Origin: Methanothermobacter tenebrarum
Lineage (GTDB): Archaea; Methanobacteriota; Methanobacteria; Methanobacteriales; DSM-23052
Assembly: GCF_023167465.1 (NCBI RefSeq)
Contig: NZ_AP025698.1
Span: 1,408,763-1,472,762, forward strand
Reading direction: 5' to 3'
DNA: 64,000 nucleotides
How positions within the stretch are numbered: position 1 is the stretch's first letter; every line of letters begins with the position of its first letter. Both the position numbers and the translations under genes were made by a program. Shown here piece after piece: positions 62,792 to 64,000 of this stretch. A model generated the notes under the pieces. It had not been told where the DNA came from. It saw nothing but the letters and a program-made list of their open reading frames with translations, and did not search any database.

Positions 62792-62815
62792 CCATCCAAA
62801 TTATATATATATACT
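62758..62815. promoter_or_regulatory. Divergent cbiB/DUF2299 promoter with palindrome
   Basis: TTATATATATATA at 62801-62813 can serve as TATA box in both directions. GGGAAAA-A-TTTTCCC at 62775-62789 is a perfect 15-base palindrome at the expected cbiB transcript start and is followed by the ribosome site at 62764-62772. It is a candidate operator for corrinoid-dependent control; no riboswitch was recognised. Confidence 0.45.
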
Positions 62816-62849
62816 ATGACAATATTTAGGAAAGAAGAAGGTGATAATT

Positions 62850-63320
62850 TTGGAGGGTAAAATAAAACGATGGCTCACTGAAGAAGGTCTCCTAGGGCAG
62901 ATAGTAGATGATGAAAATGCAAATTTCCATTTCATCGTAAATTACCCAGAAGAACATGTAATAGACGTCATACAACCAAAGGGCAAAAGAGATCTAGTAC
63001 TGGTCGCATGTGCCACGAGTGTAAGCCCCGAACATTTATCAAAGATCCAAGAACTGAGCGAATCTAAAAGGGAAGAGTTTCTTTGGCAGATCAGATTCTC
63101 CCTGAATAAATTTCTCGTCGACTTCCAATTAGAACATCCAAGAAACATCCTCGAAAGTTATCTTGTAACCGATGAAATCTACAATGATGCATTAACCAAA
63201 GACAGACTAATATCAACCATCAAAAAAGTATTTAAAGCCAAATTGCATGTTTTATGGCTCATACAGAAAAGATTCGGAGAAAAAAAAGAAGAAATACACG
63301 AAGACACCATGTATGTGTGA
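62850..63320 (+). CDS. DUF2299-like archaeal protein, C-terminus ending in insertion-element DNA
   Basis: Soluble protein of about 156 residues: KIKRWLTEEGLLGQIVDDEN, FHFIVNYPEEHVIDVIQPKG and RDLVLVACATSVSPEHLSKI match the methanogen family DUF2299, which is uncharacterised. The start is TTG at 62850, five bases after GGTGA; the GTG at 62841 is in that site. The stop codon TGA (63318-63320) lies inside the inverted right-end motif of a TnpB element, so the last residues may be altered by the insertion. Confidence 0.75.
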   Translation: MEGKIKRWLTEEGLLGQIVDDENANFHFIVNYPEEHVIDVIQPKGKRDLVLVACATSVSPEHLSKIQELSESKREEFLWQIRFSLNKFLVDFQLEHPRNILESYLVTDEIYNDALTKDRLISTIKKVFKAKLHVLWLIQKRFGEKKEEIHEDTMYV

Positions 63321-63690
63321 ACTACCCCAACTTATCGGATGGAGTTTCGTGAGGACCTCGATGTATATCATCCTTATCCTCACCGCCAAGTTCACACTGC
63401 CACTACTCCCTACCCCCTCACGGACTCAAGAGATACTTCCTGTGAACTGCCACCAACTATTGCAGGCCTGCTTCAACGACGCTTGGTCTCCAACAGGCGT
63501 GAATTCTGGGTCGTCCCAAAACCTACCCATCCTCCCTGCAATTTTACAGGGCTATGGATGAGAACACTGCACCCCCCCTACAGGAGGTAAACACAAAAAA
63601 TATAGCAGAAGAACAAGTGTATAAACTTTTTGGCTTTCATCCCCATCGGAGGGGGGACTTCCCGCCGAAAGCGTTAAAATATACCTTTCT
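63317..63690 (-). mobile_element. Internally deleted TnpB-type element (MITE-like remnant)
   Basis: On the minus strand, GCTTTC (63633-63638) and GAAAGC (63667-63672) enclose a C/G hairpin with GGGGATGAAAGCC, a left-end type structure. About 340 bases later the sequence ends in GGGGTAGTTCAC (63317-63328), the right-end motif also at 32250-32261. Between them, short minus-strand frames read WDDPEFTPVGDQASLKQAC and, to the last stop, ELGGEDKDDIHRGPHETPSD, KLG, a TnpB-tail layout. No intact gene remains. Confidence 0.5.
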
Positions 63691-63800
63691 TCTTTCATAC
63701 TACTTTAGACCTTACTACCCACCCACCTTCCTTTGTATATCCCCCTCCTACTGGAAGGGGGCCTACAAGCAACAGGAAGATAAACCAGAGAGAGAGGTGC

Positions 63801-63895
63801 ATTTCAAGTGTAAAATTGAAGAGGCCCCTCATGAAATGAGAGAGAGATCAATTTCAAGTGTAAAATTATCAGGGGTAAAGATTTACACTTGAAAT
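63801..63895. repeat. Direct and inverted repeats of ATTTCAAGTGTAAAATT
   Basis: The 17-base unit is at 63801-63817 and 63851-63867, 50 bases apart, each preceded by GAGAGAG. TTTACACTTGAAAT at 63882-63895 is the exact inverse complement of the first 14 bases, so copy 2 and this arm can form a 14-bp stem. With two direct copies and one inverted, it is too short to call a CRISPR array. Confidence 0.6.
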
Positions 63896-63960
63896 GTATC
63901 TGACTGTGGCGAACTATACAACTCAAGCTAACTACTCTTGCAACATGTACAGTGTCAGTC

Positions 63961-64000
63961 CTTTTTTTGCTTCATCAGAGACCTTTTTTTTTTTTTTTTT
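63961..64000 (+). terminator. Double T tract at the window end
   Basis: CTTTTTTTGC and then a run of at least 17 T reaching the last base. It could be the terminator of a gene beyond the edge, a long homopolymer, or an assembly artefact. Confidence 0.3.

Larger units (their letters stand above)
63321..64000. other. 680-base right-end region without a gene
   Basis: Contains the TnpB-type remnant, then the short repeats, then two T runs ending in at least 17 T at 63984-64000. Open frames in 63339-63892 on the plus strand look non-coding (poor composition, no family). Nothing recognisable lies in 63691-63800 or 63900-63960. Confidence 0.6.

Noticed and set aside
63339..63892. Plus-strand open frames of 83-112 codons at the right end
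   Set aside because: They run antisense to the TnpB-type remnant, have atypical composition (many Pro, Thr, Tyr) and no ribosome sites.
63801..63895. CRISPR array
   Set aside because: Only two direct copies of a 17-base unit and one inverted arm; no regular repeat-spacer series and no cas genes in the window.
1..64000. tRNA and rRNA genes
   Set aside because: No cloverleaf with a GGTTC-type T arm and CCA-side stem, and no rRNA-like stretch, was recognised on either strand by eye.

Overview
The window is archaeal and reads as a thermophilic hydrogenotrophic methanogen of the order Methanobacteriales, most like Methanothermobacter. The evidence is the end of a tungsten-type formylmethanofuran dehydrogenase operon (fwdC, fwdB), heterodisulfide reductase hdrA, a methanogenesis marker 11 protein, the coenzyme B genes hacA/hacB/aksF, the F430/B12 genes cfbA, cbiH, cbiG and cbiB, the nitrogen repressor nrpR, class I lysyl-tRNA synthetase, the PolD small subunit, RadA and a multi-OB RPA. 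Many genes start with GTG or TTG behind GGTGA-type ribosome binding sites. No rRNA, tRNA, CRISPR array or intact insertion sequence was seen.

Layout. 0-4.8 kb: fwdCB, a small conserved protein, nrpR and a polyprenol/lipid kinase. 4.9-18 kb: a mostly leftward housekeeping block (purL, ileS, mat, an MJ0208-type flavoprotein, glyA, a DUF169 protein, hdrA, an AEC transporter). 18-24.6 kb: the radA-rpa couplet, a NuoE/NuoF-like pair without a hydrogenase large subunit, and a divergent fdhD that encodes no cysteine. 24.7-31.7 kb: hxlB, then a rightward run of a LysR-type regulator, PfkB kinase, thiC, lysS and a coupled pair of uncharacterised UGSC-type proteins. 31.7-36.4 kb is an accessory patch: an insertion-element relic, a PAS/HisKA_2 sensor kinase broken by a frameshift, and two exported proteins. 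36.4-40 kb: amzA, nrdD and a second TnpB relic. 40-45.5 kb: hacA-hacB-aksF, a cysteine desulfurase, a 25-residue membrane peptide, ribH and mmp11. 45.5-52.7 kb: a membrane glycosyltransferase, a two-domain PurE with a long structured leader, a UbiD-family decarboxylase, amrS, thiL, cfbA and a DUF35 protein. 52.8-54.6 kb: two coupled pilin-like proteins. 54.8-62.8 kb: an MgtE/SLC41-type transporter with its PhoU-RCK partner, cbiH, an anchored protein, DP1, a class II aldolase, UPF0147, cbiG and cbiB. The right end holds a DUF2299-like gene, an insertion-element remnant and short repeats running to a T tract.

Functionally, the genes cover the first step of methanogenesis (Fwd), the last electron-transfer step (HdrA), synthesis of coenzyme B, F430, corrinoid, thiamine and riboflavin, and one-carbon and purine metabolism (glyA, mat, purL, purE). 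The parts that stand out as possibly undescribed are the purE leader, the UGSC pair, the Cys-less FdhD beside an orphan NuoEF, the pilin-like pair, and several signs of recombination or decay: a mosaic aksF, a 99-bp perfect repeat inside rpa, the broken kinase and three TnpB relics.
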